Shown here in pieces: positions 1-9,333 of a DNA stretch of 64,000 nucleotides (positions are counted from its first letter, which is position 1; each line of letters opens with the position of its first letter). The notes beneath the pieces were generated by a model that worked only from the letters and a program-made list of their open reading frames with translations, searched no databases and was not told the origin of the DNA. Source of the stretch: Comamonadaceae bacterium (lineage in GTDB: Bacteria; Pseudomonadota; Gammaproteobacteria; Burkholderiales; Burkholderiaceae_C); NCBI GenBank assembly GCA_027486555.1, contig JAIXOX010000006.1, positions 1-64,000 on the forward strand, given 5' to 3'. Position numbers and translations under genes: made by a program.

Positions 1-930
1 GACGACATCCAGATCGTCGGCATCAACGACCCCAAGCCCGCCGACTACCTCGCCTACATGCTCAAGTACGACAGCGTGCACGGCCGCTTTGATGGCACGG
101 TGGACTTCACCGAAGACACGCTGATTGTCAACGGCAAAAAAATCAAGCTCTCGCACGAGCGCGACGCACACAACCTCAAGTGGGGCCAGATGGGCGTGCA
201 CACCGTGCTGGAGTGCACCGGCCACTACCTGACCGAGCCCACCAGCCAGATGCACATCGCTGCCGGTGCCAAAAAGGTGGTGATTTCGGCCCCGTCCAAA
301 GACAGCATCCCCATGTTCGTCTATGGCGTGAACCACAAACAATACGCAGGCGAAGCCATCGTGTCGAATGCGTCATGCACCACCAACTGCCTGGCCCCAG
401 TGGTCAAGGTGCTCAACGACAAATGGGGCATCAAACGCGGCCTGATGACCACCGTGCACGCAGCCACCGCCAGCCAGATGACCGTGGACAGTTCCTCGCG
501 CAAAGACTGGCGCGGTGGCCGAGGCATCCTCGAAAACATCATCCCCAGCAGCACTGGCGCGGCCAAGGCCGTGGGCGTGGTGATCCCCGAGATCAAAGGC
601 AAGATCACCGGCATGGCGTTTCGCGTGCCCACGTCGGACGTGTCGGTCATTGACCTCACGGTGGAGCTGAACAGCGATGCCAGCTACGCCGAGATTTGCG
701 CCGAAATGAAAGCGCAAAGCGAAGGTGCGCTCAAAGGCGTGCTGGGTTACACCGACGAAAAAGTCGTCTCCACCGACTTCCGTGGCGAACCTTGTGCCAG
801 CGTGTTCGACGCGACTGCCGGCATTGCACTGGACAAAACCTTCGTCAAGATCGTGGCTTGGTACGACAACGAGTGGGGCTACGCCAAGCAGTGCCTGGAG
901 ATGGTGCGCGTCGTCAACAAGAAGAAGTGA
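1..930 (+). CDS. gap: Glyceraldehyde-3-phosphate dehydrogenase, 5' end cut off by window start
   Basis: Frame 1 is open from base 1 ([20 protein letters not shown]...); [12 protein letters not shown] catalytic motif; [17 protein letters not shown]-terminus. Confidence 0.94.
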   Translation, partial: DDIQIVGINDPKPADYLAYMLKYDSVHGRFDGTVDFTEDTLIVNGKKIKLSHERDAHNLKWGQMGVHTVLECTGHYLTEPTSQMHIAAGAKKVVISAPSKDSIPMFVYGVNHKQYAGEAIVSNASCTTNCLAPVVKVLNDKWGIKRGLMTTVHAATASQMTVDSSSRKDWRGGRGILENIIPSSTGAAKAVGVVIPEIKGKITGMAFRVPTSDVSVIDLTVELNSDASYAEICAEMKAQSEGALKGVLGYTDEKVVSTDFRGEPCASVFDATAGIALDKTFVKIVAWYDNEWGYAKQCLEMVRVVNKKK

Positions 931-961
931 TTCGCGTCTGATCGGGCAAGTGCCTGCGGCA

Positions 962-1043
962 GACTCAGCTGCCGCTGCCCCGCCAGGGCTCGGAGGCGCT
1001 TCGCTTTGCCACATCGCCCCGGCGGGGCACCGGCAGCTGAGTC
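962..1043. repeat. Long inverted repeat (23-bp arms, one mismatch, 36-nt loop)
   Basis: gactcagctgccgctgccccgcc (962-984) pairs with ggcggggcaccggcagctgagtc (1021-1043). Confidence 0.85.
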
Positions 1044-1082
1044 GTGGGAATATCGGCGCTTGGGGTGAACCTGACTTTAAGT

Positions 1083-1352
1083 TCAGCGGTGCGTCGCAAC
1101 TTTAGGTGTCCGTTGTAAAGGCGCATGCGACGTCGTCGCCTCAAGGCGCTCGGCCAACCAGACCTTGATCACGGACTGCCTCGTCACTCCCAGTTTGCTG
1201 GCTTCGCGATCCAGCGAGTCAACCATCCATTTTGGAAAATCAACATTCACCCGCTGCTGCGCCTGCTGCACGCGCCTGGCTTTGGACAAGTCCAAAGAGG
1301 CCGTGATGTCGGCGCCATCATCAAACGCTTGCTCAAACTTTTTAGCTTTCAT
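1083..1352 (-). CDS. brnA: BrnA-like antitoxin
   Basis: 89 aa; NVDFPKWMVDSLDREASKLGVTRQSVIKVWLAERL ribbon-helix-helix-like; overlaps the 3' end of a BrnT-like ORF. Confidence 0.75.
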   Translation of the reverse strand: MKAKKFEQAFDDGADITASLDLSKARRVQQAQQRVNVDFPKWMVDSLDREASKLGVTRQSVIKVWLAERLEATTSHAPLQRTPKVATHR

Positions 1353-1644
1353 AAAGTGCCACCTCTTCTGTGCGTGCGCGACGCACTGATATCAAACGGA
1401 TATTGGCTTCTCGGTAGGTGATGACTGCCGACCAATGCTTCCCATCCATAACGCCAATCACCAAGTGCCGCGGTTCGTCATCTGTTTTTGCCGGAATTTC
1501 CAACAGCATCGGGTCGTTCCAGAGCGCCTGCGCTTGGACAAAATCTATGCCATGCTTGATGCGATTGGCATCACTCTTTGCGGCGTCAAACTGCAAGCCG
1601 ACGTGAGCTTCTGACGCCCAAGGTTTATCCGCTACCGTGTGCAT
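1342..1644 (-). CDS. brnT: BrnT family toxin
   Basis: 100 aa; QFDAAKSDANRIKHGIDFVQAQALWND...ITYREANIRLISVRRARTEE is typical of BrnT. Confidence 0.85.
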   Translation of the reverse strand: MHTVADKPWASEAHVGLQFDAAKSDANRIKHGIDFVQAQALWNDPMLLEIPAKTDDEPRHLVIGVMDGKHWSAVITYREANIRLISVRRARTEEVALYES

Positions 1645-1709
1645 CTGGCTTGAACACTTTGCGGTGTTGGCTTATAGACTTTGCGTGACCGCCTTTGCCC
1701 GCGTAAGAG

Positions 1710-1774
1710 GCCTAACGTTCTGGCTGAGGGGCCGCGGCCAGCTGGCGGAGGTCCACTCGAGCGCAGGGTTAGGC
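1710..1774 (-). repeat. attC: Integron attC recombination site
   Basis: GCCTAAC (1710-1716) ... GTTAGGC (1768-1774) match RYYYAAC/GTTRRRY, with internal imperfect dyad (ggctgag...ctcgagc); stop codon of the NUDIX ORF lies in the core site. Confidence 0.85.
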
Positions 1775-2182
1775 CTTAGCATGCCAAGCCTCAATGGAAG
1801 CGCGATACCCGAAAGGCAAACGAGTTGGAAGCGAATCTACGGCAAAAGTGCGAAGCTCTACATGTTCGTGGCTCAGCCGTGGCTCAAAGGGACCTTGCAG
1901 CTTGCAGCCGTAAGTGACGATGAAGACGTGCTTGCCAGAGATAACTTCGAACAGGTAGCTGTCAATGAGCTCTTCGGCAAATACTTTGACACCCAGTTCT
2001 TCTTCGAACTCTCGCTGAACACAGGTTTCTGGGTCTTCACCAACTTCGATTCTGCCGCCCGGAAGTTCCCATTCACCTCGGTCGTTCATTGCGAGGACAG
2101 CCTTGCCGTTATCGACGAGCAGAACACCTTTGATTGAGACAGGGAACATAGGCGTGAGTCCGGTGAGTTGTCGAGAGAACAT
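1769..2182 (-). CDS. NUDIX hydrolase (cassette gene)
   Basis: GGRIEVGEDPETCVQREFEEELGV Nudix box; the longer ORF N-terminus (to 2287) is translated attC, so the start is placed at MFSRQ (2182). Confidence 0.8.
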   Translation of the reverse strand: MFSRQLTGLTPMFPVSIKGVLLVDNGKAVLAMNDRGEWELPGGRIEVGEDPETCVQREFEEELGVKVFAEELIDSYLFEVISGKHVFIVTYGCKLQGPFEPRLSHEHVELRTFAVDSLPTRLPFGYRASIEAWHAKA

Positions 2183-2201
2183 TGGTGGCCGTTCGTCCGA
2201 G

Positions 2202-2273
2202 GCCAAACGATGAAATTCAGCTGACGGCAAAAAGCGCCGCTTTTTGACTGTTGGCTGGAATGACTCGTTATGC
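2202..2273 (-). repeat. attC: Integron attC site
   Basis: gccAAACgatgaaattcagc ... gctggaatgactcGTTATGC with imperfect dyad symmetry and central aaaaagcg/cgcttttt hairpin. Confidence 0.75.
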
Positions 2274-2279
2274 CGCAAT

Positions 2280-2672
2280 TTAGCCACCTACGGGCGAGCA
2301 TACTTCGACCAAAGTTCCGTCTGGACATCGGACGTAGGAGACAACTTGCCCCCATGGCTTGGTCTCAGGTTCTTTCAACTCGGTGGCTCCAGCTGCTAAG
2401 GCTTTAGCGTGCGCCTCGACAACAAACGGCGTCACCAACGCTATTTCGATGCCAAGTGGTTTGCTGGATTCACTTGCAGCGACAAAACCTGTTGGAAAGT
2501 ATGCATTTCCAAGCTCGTGCGATGCAAAGGCGAGTGTTGTTTCTCCCGTTTCAAGTTCGCCATAGTCGCCCGACTCATGCAAAAAACGGCGTGATAAGCC
2601 GAATGCGCTTTCAAAGAACGACAACGATTCAGCGACGTTGGGAACGTAGATTATTGTGTAGCCCAGTTTCAT
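2280..2672 (-). CDS. VOC/glyoxalase-bleomycin resistance superfamily protein
   Basis: 130 aa; MKLGYTIIYVPNVAESLSFFESAFGL...VSYVRCPDGTLVEVCSP. Confidence 0.85.
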   Translation of the reverse strand: MKLGYTIIYVPNVAESLSFFESAFGLSRRFLHESGDYGELETGETTLAFASHELGNAYFPTGFVAASESSKPLGIEIALVTPFVVEAHAKALAAGATELKEPETKPWGQVVSYVRCPDGTLVEVCSPVGG

Positions 2673-3034
2673 GAGTCTTCCTGTTTGGAGGCCTGCAAAG
2701 CAAGCGGTAAGTAGTGAGCCAACTTTTTGTCCTTGATCTGAGCGACAGACATCAACTTGACGTGCCGACGCCCCTTTCCCGACCCTTCAAGAAACCCGAA
2801 AGTGTCAGTGATCTTTGCGCCGTTCCCGAATTCGACGGTTACGTGCGTTTTGTAGGCGAAGACCCCACCAAATTGAACTCCCGACCGAAACAGGATGCCG
2901 CCGTACTTAACCTCTTCCAAAGTTGTTTCAAAAGTCTTTTGTACCAAGGCTCGAACGGCCTCGACGATCTCATGGTTTTGTTCGCTCACAAGACGGATGT
3001 CTTCAAGCAGCGCCTGAACAGATTGATTTTTCAT
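2669..3034 (-). CDS. DUF1801-like protein
   Basis: 121 aa; VKYGGILFRSGVQFGGVFAYKTHVTVEFGNGAKI...GKGRRHVKL; overlaps the VOC start by 4 nt (ATGA). Confidence 0.7.
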   Translation of the reverse strand: MKNQSVQALLEDIRLVSEQNHEIVEAVRALVQKTFETTLEEVKYGGILFRSGVQFGGVFAYKTHVTVEFGNGAKITDTFGFLEGSGKGRRHVKLMSVAQIKDKKLAHYLPLALQASKQEDS

Positions 3035-3070
3035 GTTGTGTCGAGTCCCTGGACGGCAGCGTGCTTTACG

Positions 3071-3181
3071 GCATAACGTTGAAGCTGAGCCGCGAGCAGC
3101 GGGTGGGCACGGCAGGCCCAGAATGAAATGGAGGCTTGGAGTGACCAGCCGTTGCGAGTCGGCTCGAACGCCCGGTTAAAG
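3071..3181 (-). repeat. attC: Probable integron attC site (long, ~111 bp)
   Basis: GCATAACgttgaagctgagc ... ggctcgaacgcccgGTTAAAG with terminal dyad; stop codon of the 3176-3595 ORF lies in the core. Confidence 0.65.
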
Positions 3182-3595
3182 CACATGAATGCCACCCCTG
3201 CGCATTACGACGCTTCGGAGTACCCGAACCTGAATGAAGAAAGCCACAATGAACGCTAGAAGTACCAGGGCCCAGTGGAGAAGTTCAAACCCATCTTGGG
3301 TGAAGCGAACCGGCAGGTTGGTTGCCTCAACCAACACTCCGACCTCTACCAACGATAGCAGCCCCGAAACCGCCAAGACCCAATGTGGCGTGCGTAATGC
3401 CGAAGGATCACCTGCTACCCTTCGACCGGAAATCCGAAGGAAGAAACCTAAAGCTAGGGCTCCGAGGACTACAGCGAGCAGCACTTTTCCGAAAACAGCT
3501 GCAGCGGTAGCCCCAGACAGAGATAAACCTATTCCGCCTAAGTCGGCAAGGAGTTCGATTCGCTTTGCTACGGCGGTGCGAAGAGTCACGAACAT
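3176..3595 (-). CDS. Hypothetical small membrane protein (cassette ORF)
   Basis: 139 aa with about three hydrophobic segments; terminates inside the attC core. Confidence 0.55.
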   Translation of the reverse strand: MFVTLRTAVAKRIELLADLGGIGLSLSGATAAAVFGKVLLAVVLGALALGFFLRISGRRVAGDPSALRTPHWVLAVSGLLSLVEVGVLVEATNLPVRFTQDGFELLHWALVLLAFIVAFFIQVRVLRSVVMRRGGIHVL

Positions 3596-3948
3596 GTTCG
3601 GTGTGCTCTAAAGTGATGTAAACCGCAAAACCCGGTTGATACACTAGGCCCGTGTCGATACATCTTTTTGTTGAACTCGTTGCAATCGACTTGTGCCATG
3701 GGTTTCAGACCAGTCACTGTATTTACATGCAGGTGTAAATAAACAGACCCAACCCGACAACCAAGCCCCCCGCAACTTCCCTCCCGCACCATCCAGCGCA
3801 GAAGGCGTGAAGCGCTCCACTATACCGAAATTAATACAAAAAATTAGCTACAAAATATTTTGGTGCGCTCAACTCTTTTCAGAAGCACGCCACGGCAAAG
3901 AACAACAGAAAACCCACTTCGCACCCACACACGGCCTCTTGAAAAGCA

Positions 3949-5538
3949 TCAAAGCTCTGCCCTAATCCAGTCAGCCGCCTTCTCTGCCATCATGATCGTC
4001 GGCGCATTGGTGTTGCCGCTCACGATGCGCGGCATGACCGAGGCGTCAACCACGCGCAGGCCCGGTACGCCGTGTACGCGCAGTTGCGCGTCCACCACCG
4101 CCATGTTGTCTTGCCCCATGCGGCAGGTGCCTACCGGGTGGTACACCGTGTCGGCGTTTTGCCGAATCCAATGGTCAAGTTGTTCGTCAGTGCGCGCATC
4201 GGCAGATGCTGCCCACTCTTTGCCATACGCCGCCAAGGCAGGTTGGGCCAAGATGTTTTGGGCTTGCCGAACACCGTCGCGCAAGCGCTGCAGGTCACGC
4301 GGATTGCTCAAAAACTGCGGGTCAATTAGCGGTGCGCTGTTCGGGTTGCGGTCGGCCAGTTGCACACGACCACGGCTGTCGGGTTGCAACAGACACACAT
4401 GCAGCGAATAGCCGTGCCCCAGCGTGAGTTGGCGGCCATGGTCCACCAGTTTGGCCACCACAAAGTGCAGTTGGATGTCGGGGTGCGTCTCGTCAGGTCG
4501 GCTTTTGTAAAAGGCACCGCCTTCTGCGAAATTGGTGGTGAGCGGCCCGTTGCGGTGTTGCCGCCAGGCCAACAGGGCTTGCAAGGTCTGCCATGTACCC
4601 CGCAGTGAAACCCCGATCAAATCGGTTTGCCCTGGCGCATCGGCCACCAGCACCGCGTCAGGGTGGTCGTGCAGGTTTTCGCCCACGCCGGGCAAGTCGC
4701 GCAGCACCTCGATCCCCAGTTTTTGCAAATGCGCGGCAGGCCCGATGCCCGAACGCATGAGGATGGCAGGCGATTGAAAAGCGCCTGCACTCAAAATGAT
4801 TTCGCGCCGGGCGGTCACGGTTTGCGTTTGACGGCCCTGCAAGGTGTGCACCTGCCGCGCCGCGCCATCGACCAGGCCAATGCGGTCCACTGTGACGCCG
4901 GTCATGACGTACAAATTGGGGCGGCCCAAGTTGGGCGTGAGGTAAGCCTTGGCCGCGCTGAAACGCTCGCCTGCCTTCTGCGTGACTTGGTACAGGCCCA
5001 CACCTTCTTGCGTCGGGCCATTGAAGTCGGTGGTGTGCGACAACCCCGCTTGCACACCCGCCTCCACAAAGCGTTTGGCGAACGCATTGGGGCTTTGCAG
5101 ATCGGCCACGTTCAGGGGGCCGTTTTGGCCATGCCATTCGTTGTGGATGCGCTCGTTGTGCTCGGCCTTCAAAAAGTAGGGGAAGACCTCGGCCCAAGAC
5201 CAACCTGCGCAACCTTGCTCAGCCCAGTGGTCGTAATCGGCCTGTTGACCACGGATATAGGCCATCGCATTGGTGGAGCTGGAGCCCCCCAAGGTGCGGC
5301 CTCGCGGCTGAAAACCGATGCGGCCGTTCAAGCCGGGCTGCGGCACGGTGTTCAGGCCTTGCGAGACGATTTCTGTGCGGGCCATGAGCGCGATGCCCGC
5401 CGGGCAATGGATCAGGGCGCTGGTGTCGGGTGGCCCGGCTTCGATCAGCGCGACCTGCACAGCAGGGTCTTCGCTCAAACGGGCTGCCAGCACACAACCT
5501 GCTGAGCCACCGCCCACGATCACGTAGTCAAAGTCCAT
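3949..5538 (-). CDS. GMC-family FAD alcohol/choline-type dehydrogenase
   Basis: [50 protein letters not shown]-terminal [12 protein letters not shown]...[18 protein letters not shown]. Confidence 0.93.
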   Translation of the reverse strand: MDFDYVIVGGGSAGCVLAARLSEDPAVQVALIEAGPPDTSALIHCPAGIALMARTEIVSQGLNTVPQPGLNGRIGFQPRGRTLGGSSSTNAMAYIRGQQADYDHWAEQGCAGWSWAEVFPYFLKAEHNERIHNEWHGQNGPLNVADLQSPNAFAKRFVEAGVQAGLSHTTDFNGPTQEGVGLYQVTQKAGERFSAAKAYLTPNLGRPNLYVMTGVTVDRIGLVDGAARQVHTLQGRQTQTVTARREIILSAGAFQSPAILMRSGIGPAAHLQKLGIEVLRDLPGVGENLHDHPDAVLVADAPGQTDLIGVSLRGTWQTLQALLAWRQHRNGPLTTNFAEGGAFYKSRPDETHPDIQLHFVVAKLVDHGRQLTLGHGYSLHVCLLQPDSRGRVQLADRNPNSAPLIDPQFLSNPRDLQRLRDGVRQAQNILAQPALAAYGKEWAASADARTDEQLDHWIRQNADTVYHPVGTCRMGQDNMAVVDAQLRVHGVPGLRVVDASVMPRIVSGNTNAPTIMMAEKAADWIRAEL

Positions 5539-5753
5539 GAATTCCCCCAGTCCAAATGTTTTGTGCGTCCAATATAAGGGCTCCAGCGTGTTGCAGCCTG
5601 TCTTGTGTGCATCAGGGTTTTTCCCAGCAAAACCCTCATCATGGCAACATCTTGTTGGCCCCAACACCCCTCACAATGGCACCACATTGGGAGACAGTTT
5701 ATGCGGACAGTCCTTGAGTTTTTTGGCCCGAAAAGGTTCAGCAGGTCACACCC

Positions 5754-6905
5754 ATGAACAACCCAACGCTCGACCTCGAAGAGGCTTGGCAAGACAAGCG
5801 TTGGTGGTGGCTGCTGAGCCCTGCCATTCCGTTGGCGTTCACGGGGTCTATGCTGGCCTTCGTCTGGACAGGGCAATGGTGGTGCATGATGCTGGCCCCA
5901 CTGGTCATCCATGCCTTATTGCCGGTGCTCGACCGCGTGTTGGGCGAGGACTTCAGCAACCCGCCTGAATCGGCGGTGGCGCAACTCGATGCCGATGTGA
6001 TTTACCGCGCCATGGTGTGGGCTTATGTGCCTGTGCAACTGATCGGCACGGTGTTGGGCGCCTGGATCGCGGTCACTCAAGAACTGCCTTGGTTTGGCTA
6101 TGCCGCCTTGGTGTTGACGGCGGGGGCCATCAACGGCGTGGGCATCGGTACTGCGCATGAATTGGGCCACAAAAAAGAGACCTTGGACCGGTGGCTGTCC
6201 AAGATCGCTTTGGCACCCAGTGCTTACGGCCATTTTTTTGTGGAGCACAACCGGGGCCACCACAAACGGGTGGCCACCCCGGAAGACTCGGCCAGCGCAC
6301 GCATGGGCGAAAGCTTTTGGGCCTTTTTGCCGCGCTCGGTGTGGGGCAGTTTGCAATCGGCTTGGGTGCTGGAGCAAGAGCGTTTGAACAAACAAGGCAT
6401 GAAGGTTTGGCACCCCCAAAACCACAACCTGCAGGCTTGGGGTCTGACGCTGGTGCTGTTTGGTGCTTTGGTGGCGTGGTTGGGCTGGATGGCGCTGCCC
6501 TTTTTGGTGCTGCAGGCCGTGTACGCGGCCTCGATGCTGGAGGTGGTGAATTACGTCGAGCATTACGGCTTGCTCCGGCAAAAAGACGCGGCCGGGCGCT
6601 ATGTGCGTTGCGAGCCCGAGCACTCTTGGAACAGCAACCACTTGGTGGGCAACCTTGTGTTGTACCAACTGCAAAGGCATTCGGACCACCACGCACACCC
6701 CAGTCGGCGCTATCAGGCGCTGCGGCATTTCCCCCACGCACCGCAACTGCCCGCAGGTTATGCCACCATGATTTCGGTGGCGTATTGTCCACCGCTGTGG
6801 TTTGCGTGGATGGACCATCGCGTGATGGCGCACTATGGCGGGGACCTGAGCTTGGTGAATGTGCAGGCATCGGCTCGGCATAGACTGATTCAGCGCTGGG
6901 CCTGA
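5754..6905 (+). CDS. alkB: Alkane 1-monooxygenase (AlkB family integral-membrane di-iron hydroxylase)
   Basis: Three His boxes: HELGHK, EHNRGHHKRV, LQRHSDHHAHP; multiple TM segments; 383 aa. Confidence 0.93.
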   Translation: MNNPTLDLEEAWQDKRWWWLLSPAIPLAFTGSMLAFVWTGQWWCMMLAPLVIHALLPVLDRVLGEDFSNPPESAVAQLDADVIYRAMVWAYVPVQLIGTVLGAWIAVTQELPWFGYAALVLTAGAINGVGIGTAHELGHKKETLDRWLSKIALAPSAYGHFFVEHNRGHHKRVATPEDSASARMGESFWAFLPRSVWGSLQSAWVLEQERLNKQGMKVWHPQNHNLQAWGLTLVLFGALVAWLGWMALPFLVLQAVYAASMLEVVNYVEHYGLLRQKDAAGRYVRCEPEHSWNSNHLVGNLVLYQLQRHSDHHAHPSRRYQALRHFPHAPQLPAGYATMISVAYCPPLWFAWMDHRVMAHYGGDLSLVNVQASARHRLIQRWA

Positions 6906-6915
6906 ATGCCATACC

Positions 6916-6955
6916 CCCTTGAAGGCTGTAACAACATTCAAGGGATGGCTTTTTT
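6916..6955 (+). terminator. Intrinsic terminator after alkB
   Basis: cccttgaa ... ttcaaggg stem followed by atggctttttt. Confidence 0.75.
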
Positions 6956-7028
6956 GTAGGGCCCCACCCCTGTGGGCGATGGGTCGTGGTCTGCGAGGGT
7001 TATCGCGACGGGGGCGTCGCTCCTACAA
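6956..7028. repeat. REP-type palindromic intergenic element
   Basis: gtagggccccacccctgtgggcgatgggtcgtggtctgcgagggttatcgcgacgggggcgtcgctcctacaa; related to the tandem array at 63.75-64.0 kb. Confidence 0.7.
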
Positions 7029-7088
7029 AGTCAAAAATAGCCGCAATGCCAACAAAAACAGGGGCCATTCAAAGTTGATCAAACTGGA

Positions 7089-7904
7089 TCAATGAGATTC
7101 GACAAACGCCAGCACGGCCTCCAGCATCTTGCGTACATGCGGTTGCACGCCTGCTGCCACCTCGGGCAGGTAATCAAAGGGCCAGCTTTCTTGCATGTAG
7201 CTGCTCTGCGTCATTTCCAGTTGCACCGCGTGAATGCTTTGGGCTGGGTTGCCGTATTCGCGGGTGATGTGCCCGCCCTTGAAGCGGCCGTTGAGCACCG
7301 CTGTGTAGCCAGTGGCGTGCTTGCCAATGGACAGCAGTTGCTCGGCTAATGAAGGGTCGCAGCTGGCACCGTTGGCGGTGCCCAGGTTCAGGTCGGGCAA
7401 CTTGCCTTCAAAAAACCGCGGCAACACCGAACGTATCGAGTGTGCGTCCCACAAGGCGGCCACGCCGTGCGCAGTTTTCAGGCGGGACAGCTCGTGCGAC
7501 AGTTGCGCGTGATAAGGCTGCCAGATAGCTTCACGGCGCTCGGCAATTTCAGCCTCGCTCGGCACATCGGCCGGATCGCGGTACAGCGGCTGGTCGTCAA
7601 ACAAATCCACCGGGCATAGACCGGTCACGCTTTGTCCAGGGTACAGACTGGCACCATCTGGCGGGCGGTTCAGGTCAATGACAAAGCGTGAATGCGTAGC
7701 CACCAGCACCGAGGCCCCCAGCGCATCGGCAAAGTCGTACAGACGCTCCAGATGCCAGTCGGTGTCGGGCACGCGCCGGGCTTCGTCGGTCAGGCGGGCG
7801 GCCAGCGCGGGTGGCACATGTGTGCCCACATGGGGCATTGAAATCAGCAAAGGGCGAGTGCCCTGGCGAAAACGAAAAGGCGGTTCGGTGGTGTGAAAAG
7901 TCAT
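7089..7904 (-). CDS. hutG: N-formylglutamate deformylase
   Basis: [31 protein letters not shown]...[29 protein letters not shown]; in a hut cluster; longer ORF extension to 8546 is antisense-frame noise over hutI. Confidence 0.92.
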   Translation of the reverse strand: MTFHTTEPPFRFRQGTRPLLISMPHVGTHVPPALAARLTDEARRVPDTDWHLERLYDFADALGASVLVATHSRFVIDLNRPPDGASLYPGQSVTGLCPVDLFDDQPLYRDPADVPSEAEIAERREAIWQPYHAQLSHELSRLKTAHGVAALWDAHSIRSVLPRFFEGKLPDLNLGTANGASCDPSLAEQLLSIGKHATGYTAVLNGRFKGGHITREYGNPAQSIHAVQLEMTQSSYMQESWPFDYLPEVAAGVQPHVRKMLEAVLAFVESH

Positions 7905-9235
7905 GCTGGATGAGGTGACAGGGGTGGATGTTCGGGCATGGGGCTCATTCGGTGCAAGGCCATGCCATCGACCGCCAAACGACCTTGTCGCACAACGCTG
8001 CAGGCCGGGCGTTGGCCCAGCCAATAGGCAAGTTCTGCCACGTCGCCCAACGGCCAAAGCACAAAATTGGAGGGGCAGCCGACCGCAATGCGGCCGTGGG
8101 TGGCCTGCAAGCCCAGCGCTTGCGCGGCATGGCGTGTCACACCCGCCAGAGCTTCGGGCACCGTCATGCGAAACAAGGTGCACGCCATGTTGAACATGAG
8201 CAGCAAGCTCAAGGCAGGGGACGTGCCCGGGTTGTGGTCGGTGGACACGGCCATGGGCACGCCCGCTGCGCGCAGTGCGGCAATGGGCGGCAGGTGGGTG
8301 TCGCGCAAGGTGAAGTAAGCGCCGGGCAAGAGCACCGCCACGGTGTCCGCTTGCCGCATGGCGGCGATGCCTTCGGCGCTCAGGTGTTCGATGTGGTCGC
8401 ACGACAGCGCGCCGTAACGTGCCGCCAGCGCCGAGCCGCCCATGTCCGACAGCTGCTCGGCATGCAGCTTGACCGGCAAGCCCAGCGCTTGCGCCGCCTG
8501 GAACACCTGCTCGGTCTGCGCCAGGGTAAAGCCGATGGTTTCGCAAAACACATCCACCGCATCCACGAGGCCTTCGGCAGCGAGCGCGGGCATCATCTCT
8601 TCACACACGAGCCGGATGTAATCGTCGCTGCGCCCGGTGTATTCGGGCGGTAGCGCATGCGCGCCCAAAAACGTGGTGCGCACCGTGACGCCAAACACCT
8701 CGCCCAAGCGCCGGGCCACGCTCAGTTGTTTGCGCTCGTGCGCCAGGCTCAGGCCATAACCCGATTTGATCTCGATCGCGCAAACGCCTTCAGCCAGCAA
8801 AGCCTGCAAACGGGGCACTGCCGCGTCAAACAAGGCGTCTTCGCTGGCTTCGCGTGTGGCCTTGACGCTGGACACAATGCCGCCCCCGGCACGCGCCACC
8901 TCTTCGTAGCTGGCACCGGCCAGGCGCATGGCGAATTCGTTGGCGCGTTGGCCGCCGTACACCAGGTGCGTGTGGCAGTCCACCAGGCCGGGCGTGACCA
9001 ATGCACCTTGGCCGTTGTGTTGGGGCAGTTGCCGATATGCGTCTGGCAAATCGGCGTGTGCACCCACCCAGGCGATGGCCCCTTGCGCGACCACGATGGC
9101 CGCATCGGACACGCCCGAAGCGCCTGCTCCCAAGGCTTCGGGCGCCAGGTGCAGGTGGTGCCAAACACCGTCGGCGCTGGGCATGGCTGGTGAATCGGGC
9201 AGATCGAACCGGTTTAAGGTCATGGTGATTTCCAA
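7901..9235 (-). CDS. hutI: Imidazolonepropionase
   Basis: [50 protein letters not shown]; alternative start at 9223. Confidence 0.95.
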   Translation of the reverse strand: MEITMTLNRFDLPDSPAMPSADGVWHHLHLAPEALGAGASGVSDAAIVVAQGAIAWVGAHADLPDAYRQLPQHNGQGALVTPGLVDCHTHLVYGGQRANEFAMRLAGASYEEVARAGGGIVSSVKATREASEDALFDAAVPRLQALLAEGVCAIEIKSGYGLSLAHERKQLSVARRLGEVFGVTVRTTFLGAHALPPEYTGRSDDYIRLVCEEMMPALAAEGLVDAVDVFCETIGFTLAQTEQVFQAAQALGLPVKLHAEQLSDMGGSALAARYGALSCDHIEHLSAEGIAAMRQADTVAVLLPGAYFTLRDTHLPPIAALRAAGVPMAVSTDHNPGTSPALSLLLMFNMACTLFRMTVPEALAGVTRHAAQALGLQATHGRIAVGCPSNFVLWPLGDVAELAYWLGQRPACSVVRQGRLAVDGMALHRMSPMPEHPPLSPHPA

Positions 9236-9287
9236 ATAAGCTTGGACACGAAACTGGTTTTTTGCAGGCGTGGTGACCTACCGCTAT

Positions 9288-9311
9288 CGCCCCGAGGGCG
9301 GGGCTCCTACA
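9288..9311. repeat. Partial REP-type element
   Basis: cgccccgagggcggggctcctaca shares its core with the end-of-window tandem array. Confidence 0.5.
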
Positions 9312-9333
9312 TCACATCGGGTCGCTGTGCACA

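Noticed and set aside
2183-2287. N-terminal extension of the NUDIX ORF (MAKLRHNESFQPTVKKRRFLPSAEFHRLASDERPP)
   Set aside because: This segment is largely the translated attC site; the start was moved to 2182.
7905-8546. N-terminal extension of the 485-aa ORF upstream of hutG
   Set aside because: Overlaps hutI in another frame and has Arg/Gly/Ala-rich shadow-ORF composition; the HutG-like sequence starts at MTFHTTEPP (7904).
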